Shown here: one piece after another, positions 51,051 through 64,000 of the stretch | How the letters are laid out: each line of letters begins with the position of its first letter | How positions within the stretch are numbered: the first letter of the stretch is position 1 | Position numbers and translations under genes: made by a program | The notes under the pieces: generated by a model | Seen by the model: the letters and a program-made list of their open reading frames with translations, nothing else | Database searches by the model: none | What the model was told of the DNA's origin: nothing | Assembly (NCBI GenBank): GCA_964006375.1 | Contig: OZ023267.1 | Coordinates: 29,014,739-29,078,738 of the forward strand | Length of the DNA: 64,000 bases | From: Tillus elongatus | Lineage: Eukaryota > Arthropoda > Insecta > Coleoptera > Cleridae | Direction: 5' to 3'

Positions 51051-51291
51051 CTTGCGCTGAGATGTTCTGCCGGCTTTTGTTCTCCATCACGTGTTATGCA
51101 CGTTATATCTCACTTTTTAAATTTTAAAACAAAAATTCTTTCTTAATTTCCAACAGAGTTGTTATTTTCCAAGTTGTTAGCACTTATGATACCAAATGGA
51201 TCAATCCTATAACAACAGATAAAGCATGATCCTTGGGCATTCAACTGTATAGTTTTTTAGTCCTGTTTAGCAAGACAAATTCCCCTGAGGA

Positions 51292-51323
51292 TGACCTGTT
51301 AGGTAAGGTCGAAACGCGTCGGG
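51292..51323 (+). ncRNA. Hammerhead-ribozyme-like motif
   Basis: CCC before CTGAGGA, one extra T, stem II GACCT/AGGTC with an imperfect loop, GAAA, self-complementary CGCG, GTC triplet, then GGG. All three stems can be drawn, with a minimal stem III. Not within a recognised Penelope ORF. Confidence 0.5.
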
Positions 51324-51372
51324 ACAAGGAATAAAGTATTTGTTTGGAAAGAAAAAGCCTTTTATTCATCAC

Positions 51373-51376
51373 CCAA

Positions 51377-51438
<62 letters not shown>

Positions 51439-51658
51439 ATATAAAAATTGAAACTGACACCATGTTATGCGATCTAGCGGTCCTAGTTCGCGCTCATTTG
51501 AAAAAGTTTTTGCACGTCTCACCATCGATTCCTCTCTATTAGTGAATTTTCGTAGAAAAAATCACTAACAGGCAGATCCAGACTTTTGAATTTTAACAAA
51601 TTTTTGCAAACGAGCGCGAACTAGGACCCACTAGAACCGATATCCGGGGTCAGTTTCA

Positions 51659-51725
<67 letters not shown>

Positions 51726-52060
51726 ACACCGATAACTTAAAAAATAATGGTCCGATTTTAATAAATATACCTTCCTTTTGTAAATGGCTTGGATAAGTTC
51801 GTTAGTCAGGAAAATCTGACGAGGTTTTCTGAGCAAAATTTAAGTTTCCATTCGAAAAAAATTTTTGTCTCAAAAAATAAAAAAAGCTATAATTAACCAA
51901 ATTTGGTACGTAAGTTTACGATATAAAAAGTAATCTATATACCAAAATTTAGATTTCTAGGTTACAAGAAAAAAAAGTTATAATAAAATATTTTGTGGTA
52001 GATCATTTCTATGAAAATTCACCACCATAACGCACTTGCTGCGTCCAGGCCTTATTAAAA
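51373..52060 (+). repeat. Composite repeat, two (TA)n copies head to head
   Basis: (TA)n 51379-51435, a minus-oriented head, the central hairpin TAGTGAATTTTCGTAG / AAAAAATCACTAA at 51540-51568, a plus-oriented head, (TA)n 51662-51711, conserved block, and terminal CATAACGCACTTGCTGCGTC at 52027-52046. Confidence 0.72.
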
Positions 52061-52595
52061 TAAAAATTCACTAATAAAAAACCAACGATCGCTGCCGACA
52101 ATTTGTTACTTAATCCAAAGTGGCTAAATCTGATTTGATACTGTACAATTTCTAAAAGTCCTAAAAACATGTCTATTTTTATTCATTTACAGAGGAACCA
52201 GATGTAAACAATTAACGTAATTAATATATGTTACATAATGCCATAACACATGTTTTATTAATAGTTCTGTTTGTTGGGAATGTTGCGTATTACTTAAATA
52301 GATAACATGGGTTTATACAGCTACTTAGATAAAACCGAAGATAATATAGGTTTCCTGCCACAGGAAATTATTTAATCAGAAGGTTACCCGGTCGGTAGTA
52401 AAAAAAATCTGATAACTTCGACAACGAATTTTCAGTGCAGGCTGCGGGCTCAATCCCTTTAGCCTGATTTACCGTTGTATATTAGTGGTGGAATTATTTT
52501 TTTAGGAGACGTCTATTCTGGTAGGGGCCCGAACCTTTTCATTCCAAAATTAATCAATACAGGCCTTTTAACCGTTTTGAATTTAATTAAATAAT
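52060..52595. other. Nothing recognised
   Basis: A+T-rich interval. A stretch near 52420-52470 has a slightly tRNA-like GGGCTCAATCCC but no supporting arms. Confidence 0.35.
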
Positions 52596-52652
52596 TACAT
52601 TAAATACTCAATGAAAGGCTTCTGATCCAGACAGCAAAAATTTCTTGTTAAA

Positions 52653-52691
52653 CCCTACGCGTTTCGGCTACCTAGTAGCCATCTTCAGGGG
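52653..52691 (-). ncRNA. Hammerhead-ribozyme-like motif (left arm)
   Basis: Minus strand: CCC, CTGAAGA, T, stem II GGCTAC-TAG-GTAGCC, GAAA, CGCG, GTA, GGG. Stem II is perfect; stem I is three pairs plus. Confidence 0.5.
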
Positions 52692-52869
52692 CAAATCTAA
52701 AATATAATAAAAAGGTCTGTCAGAAAACATTGTTTTCTGGTAGGCAATTGTGCCGGTTGAAGCGCAATGATCTCAAAGTAAACTCTACAGACATCAAGGT
52801 TAAAATCTACAATTGCCTGCCAGAAAACAGTGTTTTCTGACAGACCTTTTTATTATATTTTAGATGTGT

Positions 52870-52907
52870 CCCTGAAGATGGCTACTAGGTAGCCGAAACG
52901 CGTAGGG
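52870..52907 (+). ncRNA. Hammerhead-ribozyme-like motif (right arm)
   Basis: Plus-strand mirror of the left-arm motif with identical core, stem II and GTA triplet. Confidence 0.5.
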
Positions 52908-52960
52908 TTTAACAATAAATGTTTGCTTCTTTCATTGAGTATTTAAATATGTCTATCCCA

Positions 52961-53250
52961 GACCATGTGACGTTTAGGAATGAAATCGTTTTGAATTTGT
53001 TGTCTAGTTTAGAAAAACTCGGGACGGGCAAGTGGCGAATTTTCATAGCGCAACCTATCTTGCTTCTTAAGCCTCTATTGGACCTGCTTAAACTGATTAA
53101 TATTAATTTTCAGTAACTGTTTTATAAACAGTTCACTCCAAAGCATCTTAATTTTTGTATCAATTGAATATGAAAACACAATCGTAATTGAGTGACGTTC
53201 TGTTCGTTATAACAGTATTTACATTGACTAAATCATTTAATATCTTGGTT
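52961..53250. other. Nothing recognised
   Basis: No coding or repeat structure recognised. Confidence 0.35.
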
Positions 53251-53254
53251 GGTC

Positions 53255-53379
53255 AATTGTCATTGAGAAAATTCACTAATAAAGAGGTAACGATGGAGAG
53301 ATATTCGAATTTTTTTTTGAAATGAGCGCGAACTAGGGCGCCTCTAACCCATATCCAAGATCCGTTAGAATTTTTAATG

Positions 53380-53475
<96 letters not shown>
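53255..53475 (+). repeat. Composite (TA)n repeat, head fragment
   Basis: GAGAAAATTCACTAATAAAG, GAGCGCGAACTAGGGCGCC, then (TA)46 at 53382-53473. The conserved block after the tract is absent. Confidence 0.75.
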
Positions 53476-53733
53476 GTGAAACACACTTATGGAATAAAAT
53501 TCATTATTCAGCAAAACATAGTTTTTGTGGAAAACGCTGAGACACGTGAAGCTTAATTTGTCGAACATTATCTTATAATCATAGTTAGAAAATTAAACTC
53601 TCACCATTTTACCTCCATCACTTCAATTTTTTTTAATAGCAACGCAACATTTTTTTCATCACAAGTCGATGGACCACATTTTCTGAATGCGGAGATACCC
53701 CATATGTATGGTCTTATATTACAGTTTTCAATA

Positions 53734-54250
53734 CAGGGTGGAAATTTAATCCCGGAATATTAAAACTAAACAGTTTACCCTGAAATTGAGATTTCGAAAA
53801 TAAACTTAATAAAAACGTCCCTTTCTTATAATAAATGTTCAAAATGTTCTCCATTCACTTGCACACAATGAAATAATCTGCTCTGAAATTCTTCCCTGAT
53901 CCTGTTCAAACCGTCAGGCGTTACGTTCCTAATTTCTGTTGTTATTTTCATTTTCAAATCATCTGAATCAGCAGGTTGCGTTTTATACACTCTGTTTTTA
54001 AGGTATCCCAATAAAAAGAAATCAAGAGGTGTAAGATCTGGTGATCTAGCGGGCCATTCTACAAAATCTCTTCATCCAATCCATCTTTGTGGAAAAACTT
54101 TGTGTAAATACTCCCGTACTTGAAGAGAAAAGTGGGATGGTGCACCGTCTTGTTGAAACCATATCCTTTATGGGGAATATTAGGTTCCATTACATTTGGA
54201 TACAATTCTGCTAACATTCGGACATAACGTAGCGTTCAATTATTTCATTG
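53734..54250 (-). pseudogene. Mariner transposase C-terminal fragment with terminus
   Basis: The end CAGGGTGGAAATTTAATCCC (53734) next to TA is the terminus. Minus strand from about 54160: WFQQDGAPSHFSLQVREYLH with the second catalytic Asp, FVEWPARSPD, LTPLDFFLLGYLKN with the third Asp (after one stop), and the clean frame 54011-53826 ending NGEHFEHLL. Spacing of the two Asp is again 41. The N-terminal half is absent, so it is a one-ended fragment related to the other DD41D transposases. Confidence 0.82.
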
Positions 54251-54259
54251 AATTTGTTG

Positions 54260-54805
54260 TTAATTTTTAAGGAACTGCAAAACTAAAGCTTAATATTCAG
54301 TATGAACGCATCCATATACATATGTTCGACCATAGTGTAATATGTGTTTTACATTGACATATTAATATATTAACCGTCAGCTGAAATCTGACACTGGGAA
54401 TCCTACTGTCTAATTAGAACAAAGAATAGTTTAATCTATTTGTAGCACGTATTATACATACATTTATCTTTCTGCTCTCCTTGTTTATATTAACTTTAAC
54501 TATCTTACACTACTTCGTGCGCTCAATGTGGTTAAAAAGAAGTACAAAGTTTTTTCTTCATGTATTTTAACCCTATAATTCAAACTACTGCCAAAGCATC
54601 AGATAAAGGGTGTATTTGAAATTTATTTTCTGCAAATATTATAGAACACACTTCTTACATTTCTGCTACGTAGCCGGTATTAGTTTCAGGTTCTTTATCT
54701 AGAGCATGTCAATTTTGAAGTTTCGAATCGCGACTTTTTAAGAAGAAAAACTATAATTCTTATAACTTTTTTTTCTTTTAATATACAGATCAAAATCTTG
54801 GTAAA
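54260..54805. other. Nothing recognised except a small composite-repeat piece
   Basis: 54580-54800 has decayed matches to the conserved block (ACTGCCAAAGCATCAGATAA); the rest is unassigned. Confidence 0.4.
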
Positions 54806-54811
54806 TGGTTT

Positions 54812-56203
<1,392 letters not shown>

Positions 56204-56399
56204 AATATAGACCAGCGTATTAGTTTCCAGAGCTTTGTTATTTCCGGAGATAAAAAGAACTTCTGAAAGTGAAGTATAAACATATAAAGTTTAGAACTGA
56301 CCTTGGATTTATGTTCCAGGGGTCCTAGTTCGCTCATTGAGGAAACTTTTTTAAAATTCAGAAGTTGCAATCTCCTTATTAGTGAATATCCAAAAAATA

Positions 56400-57230
56400 G
56401 CAAAATGCGCAAAATATGTTCCCTGTTGGAAAAAAAATGGGAAAAAACATCACTGTCTATTATAAAGTACAATATCATAAACAAAGATAGATATATTAAA
56501 TCTTCTAGTTGTCACTAGTTTTTGTAATCAACTTGTCACATCATTTGAGTGAATATTGACAGAAAAAGTTAACATTCTTTCGTGTGAATTATGTATATGA
56601 ATCAGCTACTTAAACGTTATATGTTTGTTTGTGTACAGGAAAATATGTCATTCGAAGGTTATCGATCATCCATATATTAAACTTAACACAAATAAGTCGA
56701 AAAAGGTCCAGTGGAATGCTTAGCAGAAAACAGTTACGTTATGTTTTACAAAACTTATAAAAATGTTATTTAAACATTATGTTGTTTTGAGTTGTAGGCT
56801 ACTTCAAGTAATGTGACTTTTAGCAGTTCACAGACTAAAGACCGATTTCTCTGAGGGTGTAGTGTACGACTTACAGCTATTTAGGCATGAGTTGCAAAGA
56901 AATCTATGTTCATAATTAAAACTGTTGTTCAACCTTAATTGAGAGTCAGGTAACTAACAATTATGTGGCTAATTTGCCAAAATATTTCGAGTAAATCTGT
57001 TGTTTGATTGTATTCAAAATTCAAGTTTAATTGTTAACTATTATAGTGGAGGTCAAAACACTTACTTTAAAATTAGTATTTTTGTAAATACGCAGATAAA
57101 GGTACAAATTATATCACAGATGAATTTATTAAAAACAACAGATCTGAAAAAATGTATAAACATTTCTATCACATATACCGTGTGTCCACTCTTAAAGTCA
57201 AACAAAGGCCTTTAACATGCATTTCATTTT
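56400..57230. other. Nothing recognised
   Basis: About 830 bp without repeat matches in this window or recognisable coding sequence. Confidence 0.4.
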
Positions 57231-57234
57231 TAAT

Positions 57235-57940
<706 letters not shown>

Positions 57941-58064
57941 TAATAGTTATATAAGTTATCAATAGTGTACAGGAGGCGGTCGTTGTTAGTCCGCGTTGTT
58001 AGACCGCTTTATGGTGGCAACGTCTTTCATGTCGCAATTTTTATTAAAGAATGAATTAAAAAAG

Positions 58065-58376
58065 TCTGGACGCAGCAAGTGCGTTATGGTAGTGAATTTT
58101 CATTGAAATGGTCTGGCACCAAATATCTTTTAAACCTTTTTTCTTTTAACATAAAAATATAAATTTTGGTATATAGTTTCCTTTTAATATTGTAAACTTA
58201 CGTACCAAATTTGGTTACCATAGCTTTTCTATTTTTTGATATAAAAATTTTTTCCAAAAGAAAACTCAACAATTTCTCTGAAAACCTGGTTCGAACTTAT
58301 CTAGGCCACTTACAAAAGGAAGGTACGTGCTAACTTTTATCAAAATCGGGCCATGATTTTTTGACTTATCGGTGTG

Positions 58377-58464
<88 letters not shown>
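58065..58464 (-). repeat. Composite (TA)n repeat fragment, inverted
   Basis: GGACGCAGCAAGTGCGTTAT at 58069 starts the terminal unit; GACTTATCGGTGTGATACAT leads into (TA)n at 58380-58464, then a short (TG)n. The hairpin side is absent. Confidence 0.75.
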
Positions 58465-58468
<4 letters not shown>

Positions 58469-58549
58469 GTGTGTGTGTTCAAAAATATTTCTGCGGTCTT
58501 TAATGTGAGGCATACTTGGTTCTCGGGTTGAACCGCGTCTAGAATTTAT

Positions 58550-59240
58550 GAAAACTTGACGTTTCGGCTCCTGTTTTGGAGCAATTTTCAATAGGTAAAG
58601 GAAATATGTAAGGACACTCTAAGGCCTCAATCTGCCTAATCCTTAGAGCGGTGGACAAAGGTGGGTTGGGTTGTTGTAGCTCGATTACGGGGCCTCAATC
58701 TGCCTACTCCCCAAATCTCGCCGGAGATCGTCTGTGAGGTCTCAGTGTGTTCAACCCTAGGCCTCAGAGAGATCTGGCAGCTCGTTGCAAGTCTTGTCTT
58801 ATATATGTTGTTCCGTCTACCTGCTTCGTTATCACTGAAAGTAGTACGGTCACGGTCAATTGAGTCGGGGGGTGCGGGTGGGGGGAGGGGCTTTGGTCAC
58901 GGTACTTAGAGGATGTGGAGGATTGAGAGGGTCACCGGCATTTGTTGAGATAGATAATGGGGAAATAAAATTGTCTGTGGAATTTGTTTTCTTTTTGTGT
59001 GTTTGTAATGAAGACATAATAGGTTTCCAAGTAGTCGGAAGGCGAAGACCATCATCTCTCTTATTTAAACAATCGGGACGTTTTTCAATCTCAATCGCTT
59101 CTCGGATAATTCTCGTTTTGAAGTTGTAAACCGGTGCTATTGTTTTGGCATTATCGAAGTCTATTTTGTGTCCTGTATCAATATATGATGCATAGCCAGC
59201 GCCGATGAGGGGTCGGATTTTCTAACGAATAGTTGGTGTA
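58550..59240 (-). pseudogene. Second Penelope-like family, C-terminal remnant
   Basis: Minus strand from about 59210: IRPLIGAGYASYIDTGHKID and FDNAKTIAPVY, NFKTRIIREAIEIEKRPD, KRDDGLRLPTTW, about 90 residues that match the C-terminus of Penelope GIY-YIG proteins as I know them (TGH, then I-R-E-A-I-E-I and D-G-x-x-L...W). The downstream sequence reaches a hammerhead-like motif at 58592-58555, the position expected in such elements. The GIY-YIG core and RT are missing. The family differs from that at 16-17 kb. Confidence 0.65.
58555..58592 (-). ncRNA. Hammerhead-like motif, degenerate
   Basis: Minus strand: TTGAAAATTGCTCC...GGAGCC, GAAA, CG, TC, AAG. The stem II-like pair GCTCC/GGAGC and GAAACGTC remain, but the core CTGANGA has become TTGAAAA, so it should not cleave. 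Confidence 0.4.
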
Positions 59241-59249
59241 GAGGTGGCC

Positions 59250-59565
59250 AATCGAAAACTGTACTAGCTGGTTTTCAAGTATTTAAAGTTACGCCTTTGG
59301 AAAACGCTCGGGCAGATCGATTTTGTTTTTGGGAGGACACATTTTCCCGCGCATGTCAAAGCTGCTACTTTATCCCCCTAAACAGCGTAGCTCCCCTACT
59401 CAAATTTTAAAATGACAAGTGTGGTCGACTGATACATCGTTAGAAAAGCTACTCAATTATTTATTAAATCCTTAAAAATCTTGCAAACAATTCAAAATCA
59501 ACTTTACTCTCGCCAGCCTCATTTATCGGAGTAAAGGTTATTTCTCAACATGTTTTAAATAATTG
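59250..59565. other. Repeat-derived, shares a block with 23590-23670
   Basis: GTCAAAGCTGCTACTTTATCC (59356) corresponds to GTCAAAGCTGATACTTCATC at 23639. No coding sequence seen. Confidence 0.4.
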
Positions 59566-59569
59566 CGAT

Positions 59570-60060
<491 letters not shown>

Positions 60061-60430
60061 AATATTCAAATTAGCTGTAGTACAAAGAGATAAGAAATAA
60101 TGTACTTGAGGAGATTACTTTGTTTACATTTTCATAATATACATATATACATAGTTAATAATTTTGTTCACAATTGTCAAATGAAACTTTACAGTGGCAT
60201 AGTTAAGTAATGTTCTGTATTCTGATTTATTTCATGAAAATATTTGTATTTTCCGCTTAAATTTTTCTTTACTTCCGCTGGTTAAAATTTACGTGAAAAG
60301 TTTAACATTCTTTTTAATCTTAATTACAGATTACGTATATAATTGAATTTTATATATTCTTTTAACAGAGTTTTCTCAGAATTTTTTTATGTATACTTAA
60401 AATCAATGTTTGTAAGATTTTTGTGAAATT

Positions 60431-60630
60431 NNNNNNNNNNNNNNNNNNNNNNNNNNNNNNNNNNNNNNNNNNNNNNNNNNNNNNNNNNNNNNNNNNNNNN
60501 NNNNNNNNNNNNNNNNNNNNNNNNNNNNNNNNNNNNNNNNNNNNNNNNNNNNNNNNNNNNNNNNNNNNNNNNNNNNNNNNNNNNNNNNNNNNNNNNNNNN
60601 NNNNNNNNNNNNNNNNNNNNNNNNNNNNNN
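60431..60630. other. Assembly gap of exactly 200 N
   Basis: The 17 nt on the left edge (AAGATTTTTGTGAAATT, 60414-60430) are repeated on the right edge (60631-60647), so the gap is probably a scaffolding artefact with overlapping contig ends. The frame that spans it is meaningless. Confidence 0.9.
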
Positions 60631-60799
60631 AAGATTTTTGTGAAATTTTGGTAATTAATAATAAATGTTTAATAAGTTATTGAAAAAAAAAACGTTTTCG
60701 GATTTTCGTAAAAAAATAGTTTGAAAATTTTTATACAAAATCTTTTCGTATGTTTCGTCTATAATTATTCACAAAGCCTTTTGTGAATAATTATATCTT

Positions 60800-61060
60800 G
60801 GTTGGTGAGTGAATAGCATGAGGAGGTTCGTTGGCCAGGCAAATCGGAACAGTTTTTCGCGACCATTTAAAGTTTATTTTCCGAAAAAGTTTTTACATTT
60901 TCAAACAATAAAGTTATTCTGAGGAAAAAATATGTCAGATTGTTTCTACTATATAGGTTATACTGGTAACCAAATTGGATGCCAGCGTTCATTAAAAAAA
61001 ACATTTGGTATTAAACACTTTTTAATGAAAATTCACTACCTACCATAACGCACTTTGTAA
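60800..61060 (+). repeat. Composite repeat, terminal-unit fragment
   Basis: TTCGTTGGCCAGGCAAATCG, then ACATTTTCAAACAATAAAGT, ACTATATAGGTTATACTGGT and CTACCATAACGCACTTTG near 61050. Confidence 0.65.
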
Positions 61061-62370
61061 CTTCCTCCACATAAATTAACTAGAACCGTGGTATATTGTG
61101 ATTGACCTCAAGCGGATTTGAATCTGCTTGATGGTGAGGTCAACATTGCCTTACAACCCTACCCTAAAAGCATATATCTATCAGATTATTATTATTATTA
61201 AGATTAGAAAGATTTTATGAGGTTGGCAGATCTTGATATGGTTTGATACTCACGTTTTTTTCTGTTGTTGTTCTACCTGGGGTCTGATATTTATGAGCGT
61301 CTCCGACTATAGCCTGGTTATATTTAATTTAGGTATCTAGATAAGCGATAATTAGAATCTATTAATCGTATTACAGCCAAACAGGGGAGGTATTAGGGAG
61401 GAATTTCTCTTCAATTAAACAGATATGTTAATGTTAGCAATAATATTAAATTTATTCATTTAAATAAATTTGGGATAGTAAACAACTAAATTGACATGGT
61501 TTGTTAAAATCAACATAGAATCATACACAAATAAAAATCAAATAAACGGCAAGAGTTTTAAGAAAAAGAAATTATCATTTCACATGTATATGACAAAATA
61601 ATAAGATCAAAATGGTTGTAGGTTACTAAAATATTAATGATAGCTACTTGAGGTATGTTAAAACTCAAATGCTGTATTTTACAGCTCAAAAGCAAACACA
61701 AATTATTAGGTAAATTATTTGACGTTTGTCAATCAATTCGGTTAATTCTTCAATGAGTTAACTGGCCAGTTCTTTGAGTGAGGCTCCATTAAAAAAATAT
61801 TCCTACGTGAAATTTCTACATTAATGATTGAAAATGAAAGATATTAAAAAACTGTACAGGTTAGATATTTTACAGACGAAATTTGTTGATTACAATTTCA
61901 AGAACTATGTGTTTAAATTCACAAAATTGACTAAATTCTAAGATTAAACAGGAAATTTACAGTTATCCTTACAGCACCTCCCTGACACTATTTCAGTTCA
62001 AGTTTGATTACGTCATTTTGAAAGTTCAAGTTGTAAGCGTTCAAATATTAGATTGCTGCATGAAAAATTCTGTTGATTCACATAAATAAGGCTTATATCG
62101 ACTCACCCAGTCCTGATGCATTGACCTTACCTAATGATCTTATGAAGATGCTTTCCAAGTGGAATCAACTATCAGTGTCTGACACAGGTTCACAGAGTCC
62201 AATAAGAGAGGGGAAGCTAGAGAAAATGAGTGGCAATTCCCATTAACGGTTATATCTCAGGTGGATTTTGTTGCTCTAAAATTCGATGAGACAACTTGTC
62301 ACCTATGTCGATACTCTGAATTAATTTGACGAAAACTTTTCAAACAACAATTAAAACGTAAATTGGCTCA
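61061..62370. other. No gene recognised
   Basis: A hairpin-prone stretch at 61109-61144 (GACCTCA...TGAGGTC) recalls 43230-43275. An (ATT)n run lies at 61180. No coding similarity seen; upstream Syt12 exons could be hidden here but none was recognised. Confidence 0.35.
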
Positions 62371-62374
62371 AGTG

Positions 62375-62670
62375 AAATTTATTGCCAATTGACTTAAAAT
62401 TCGGTGATAATCAGAAGCTTTTCTTATTAACATGAGGAATGCAACAGGTCGTGGACAAAGAATCACTGTTAACTCGCGTTTTTATGCCAAACACGTCGTT
62501 TATTTAAATTCAAAGATCGCTTAAATTTATTGCCAATTGACTCAAAATTCGGTGATAATCAGAAGCTTTTCTGATTTACATGAGGAATGCAACAGGTCGT
62601 GGACAAAGAATCACTGTTAACTCGCGTTCTTATGCCAAATACGTCGTTTATTTAAATTCAAAAATCGCTT
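62375..62670 (+). repeat. Two-copy 148-bp tandem duplication
   Basis: Copies at 62375-62522 and 62523-62670 both contain ATTGCCAATTGACT, AACAGGTCGTGGACAAAGAA and GTCGTTTATTTAAATTCAAA, with about five differences. Confidence 0.88.
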
Positions 62671-62679
62671 AAATGACTA

Positions 62680-63650
62680 AACAATCACTGACAACTAATA
62701 TTAGACAGTATACATAACAGAAGGAATTTTATCACCCCTTTTTAAGATAATTTTTAGCCACCGCAACTAAAAGGTGTTCACTCGGTAACGTGCCAGCTAC
62801 GACTCGCCTCGAGCCAGCGTGCTGTGCATTTTCATCTAACCCTTTTTTCCTGACGTCTCACCTTTCCGTGTCTACAATTCAAGGTTTTACCGGGAATCTG
62901 TTCAACGGCTCAAACGGTCGTTTTTGGTGACATCATCGATACGGAAAAACACAGACCAAATCGCAACGACGTTTAGCTCTTGGAAATATTCTTCCAGCAA
63001 AATGCGACGCAATTTTCCTTGGCAAACATATATTGAATTTTAACGTACAAATTAGAAATGCAGTAAAGGGGTTTACGGTACTTGAAGATTTAGCGACTTT
63101 TTATCAAAATAATTTTGAAATCAAAACATGAATTGCCTTAGAGATATTGGATTGTCGGCTGTTAATTAAGACTCTTACGGGTTTATTTTGAATATTTAAG
63201 GTAGTAACGAAACGCAATCGTTACAACTTGATGCATACAGATTTTTTTTAGTTAGTAAATTTTGCTAATGACAGTTTTCCTAACTAATCACTTCAGATAA
63301 CGCCAAATGGAAAACGCGAAAATGAAATTCATATTGAAAATTCACTAATAATTAGTGTTAGTTAGATTCCAGCCACAATCGTAATATTAACTGAAGCAAT
63401 TCATTTGTCCTAAATCAATGACGTAAGTAATCAATTATTAGATACCAATATTTTGCGAGTGTTAGAATGAATTATTGCGTTTAATTAATCCAATTAGAGT
63501 CACACCTAATTGAGTTTGCAATGCATTTTCAGCCAGTTTTGATGTTATTAATGTTTGTTAGGGTAAATGCAACAGCTAATTGGCAATGTATTGATATTTC
63601 AACCCCACTAACATGAAAACAAAAAATACGATAGCCATGCATTATTGCAG
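62680..63650. other. No gene recognised; contains a locally G+C-richer segment
   Basis: 62780-62960 is noticeably richer in CpG (CTACGACTCGCCTCGAGCC) than its surroundings and could be a promoter or untranslated exon, but nothing decides this. Confidence 0.3.
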
Positions 63651-63659
63651 TTTGTTTTA

Positions 63660-64000
63660 GCGTTCATGAAACCTGAACCTATATACTCAATATTTGAGTA
63701 TAAACTTAATAATGTCACAACAAAGTAAATATACCAAAGAATTAAATTATATTAAGAACGTGGCCGAATTTAACGGATACACTGCTTGCTTGGTGGAAAA
63801 ATTAATCAACAAACAGAAAACAAAGAAAATTTTGACGGAATCAACAACGTTTAAAAGAGAGAAATCCGAAATAAACTTTGTTTGCTTACCATTCGAACCT
63901 CGAATCACGAGGGGTCTAGATAGCACTTAAAAAAAGTCAACTCGCAGCTAACATTCTCGACAAAAAATACCTTAAAAACTTGCTAGGTAACCCAAAAGAC
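63660..64000 (+). pseudogene. Penelope-like element, end of RT region, running off the window
   Basis: The frame 63694-63930 includes YIKNVAEFNGYTACLVEKLI and ends INFVCLPFEPRITRGLDST at a stop; the following sequence (CTTGCTAGGTAACCCAAAAG) matches 17082-17105 just before the GIY-YIG domain. It is therefore the RT-endonuclease linker of the same family as at 16-17 kb, from a separate copy. The GIY-YIG domain should lie just beyond the window. One stop and possible frame change before 63990. Confidence 0.75.

Larger units (their letters stand above)
52594..52960. mobile_element. Fold-back element with mirrored hammerhead-like motifs
   Basis: Two arms of about 150 bp: AAATACTCAATGAAAG at the left, mirrored CTTTCATTGAGTATTT at the right; inner arms share CAATTGCC, GTCAGAAAACA and TTTTAGATTTG-like sequence. 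Each arm holds one hammerhead-like motif near its outer part. No ORF. Confidence 0.7.

Noticed and set aside
58661..59129. Plus-strand frames here
   Set aside because: They are opposite to a Penelope-like C-terminal sequence on the minus strand, which gives the recognisable protein.

Overview
The window is repeat-dense nuclear DNA from an animal, almost certainly an insect; a beetle is possible but I cannot fix the order. It has spliceosomal introns, an A+T-rich background and a typical insect transposon mix: Tc1/mariner, hAT, piggyBac, PIF/Harbinger, pogo/Tigger, several LINEs, Penelope-like elements and tRNA-derived SINEs. I see no prokaryotic gene, operon or CRISPR.

One host gene is well supported. 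Five minus-strand exons at 39544-39128, 23461-23122, 15681-15547, 5588-5469 and 5187-5011 join in frame across consensus splice sites and encode most of a synaptotagmin with tandem C2 domains, best matched to synaptotagmin-12. Its introns (about 15.7, 7.4, 10.0 and 0.28 kb) hold most of the mobile DNA between 5 and 39 kb. The 5' exons were not found.

Layout: 0.5-3.5 kb, LTR-element gag and piggyBac remnants. 5-10 kb, last two exons, a composite repeat with a (TA)n core, and a 310-bp tandem element with hammerhead-like motifs and a 12-bp target duplication. 10.3-15 kb, a SINE, then a hAT element containing a LINE and a PIF/Harbinger element. 15.5 kb, exon. 16.2-20.2 kb, head-to-head Penelope-like copies with GIY-YIG domains and hammerhead motifs, plus a Jockey-like LINE. 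20.8-22.9 kb, an apparently intact DD41D mariner. 23.1-25.2 kb, C2A exon, a LINE RNase H remnant and a diverged hammerhead-like tandem. 25.6-28 kb and 32.5-34.4 kb, two broken mariners. 36.4-38.6 kb, a LINE with one stop codon. 39.1 kb, exon. 40.4-42.4 kb, a broken mariner carrying a U6 snRNA/LINE chimera. 42.7-60 kb, Tigger, piggyBac, mariner and Penelope remnants among many copies of the (TA)n composite repeat. 60.4 kb, an assembly gap. 61-63.6 kb, largely unassigned. 63.7-64 kb, a Penelope-like ORF leaving the window.

Three connected themes stand out: (1) hammerhead-ribozyme-like motifs in at least four different repeat contexts, one of which looks like an animal retrozyme; (2) a repeat family that spreads long (TA)n tracts, which then serve as TA targets for mariners; (3) a U6 snRNA tail fused to a 5'-truncated LINE inside a perfect target-site duplication, the signature of template switching during target-primed reverse transcription.
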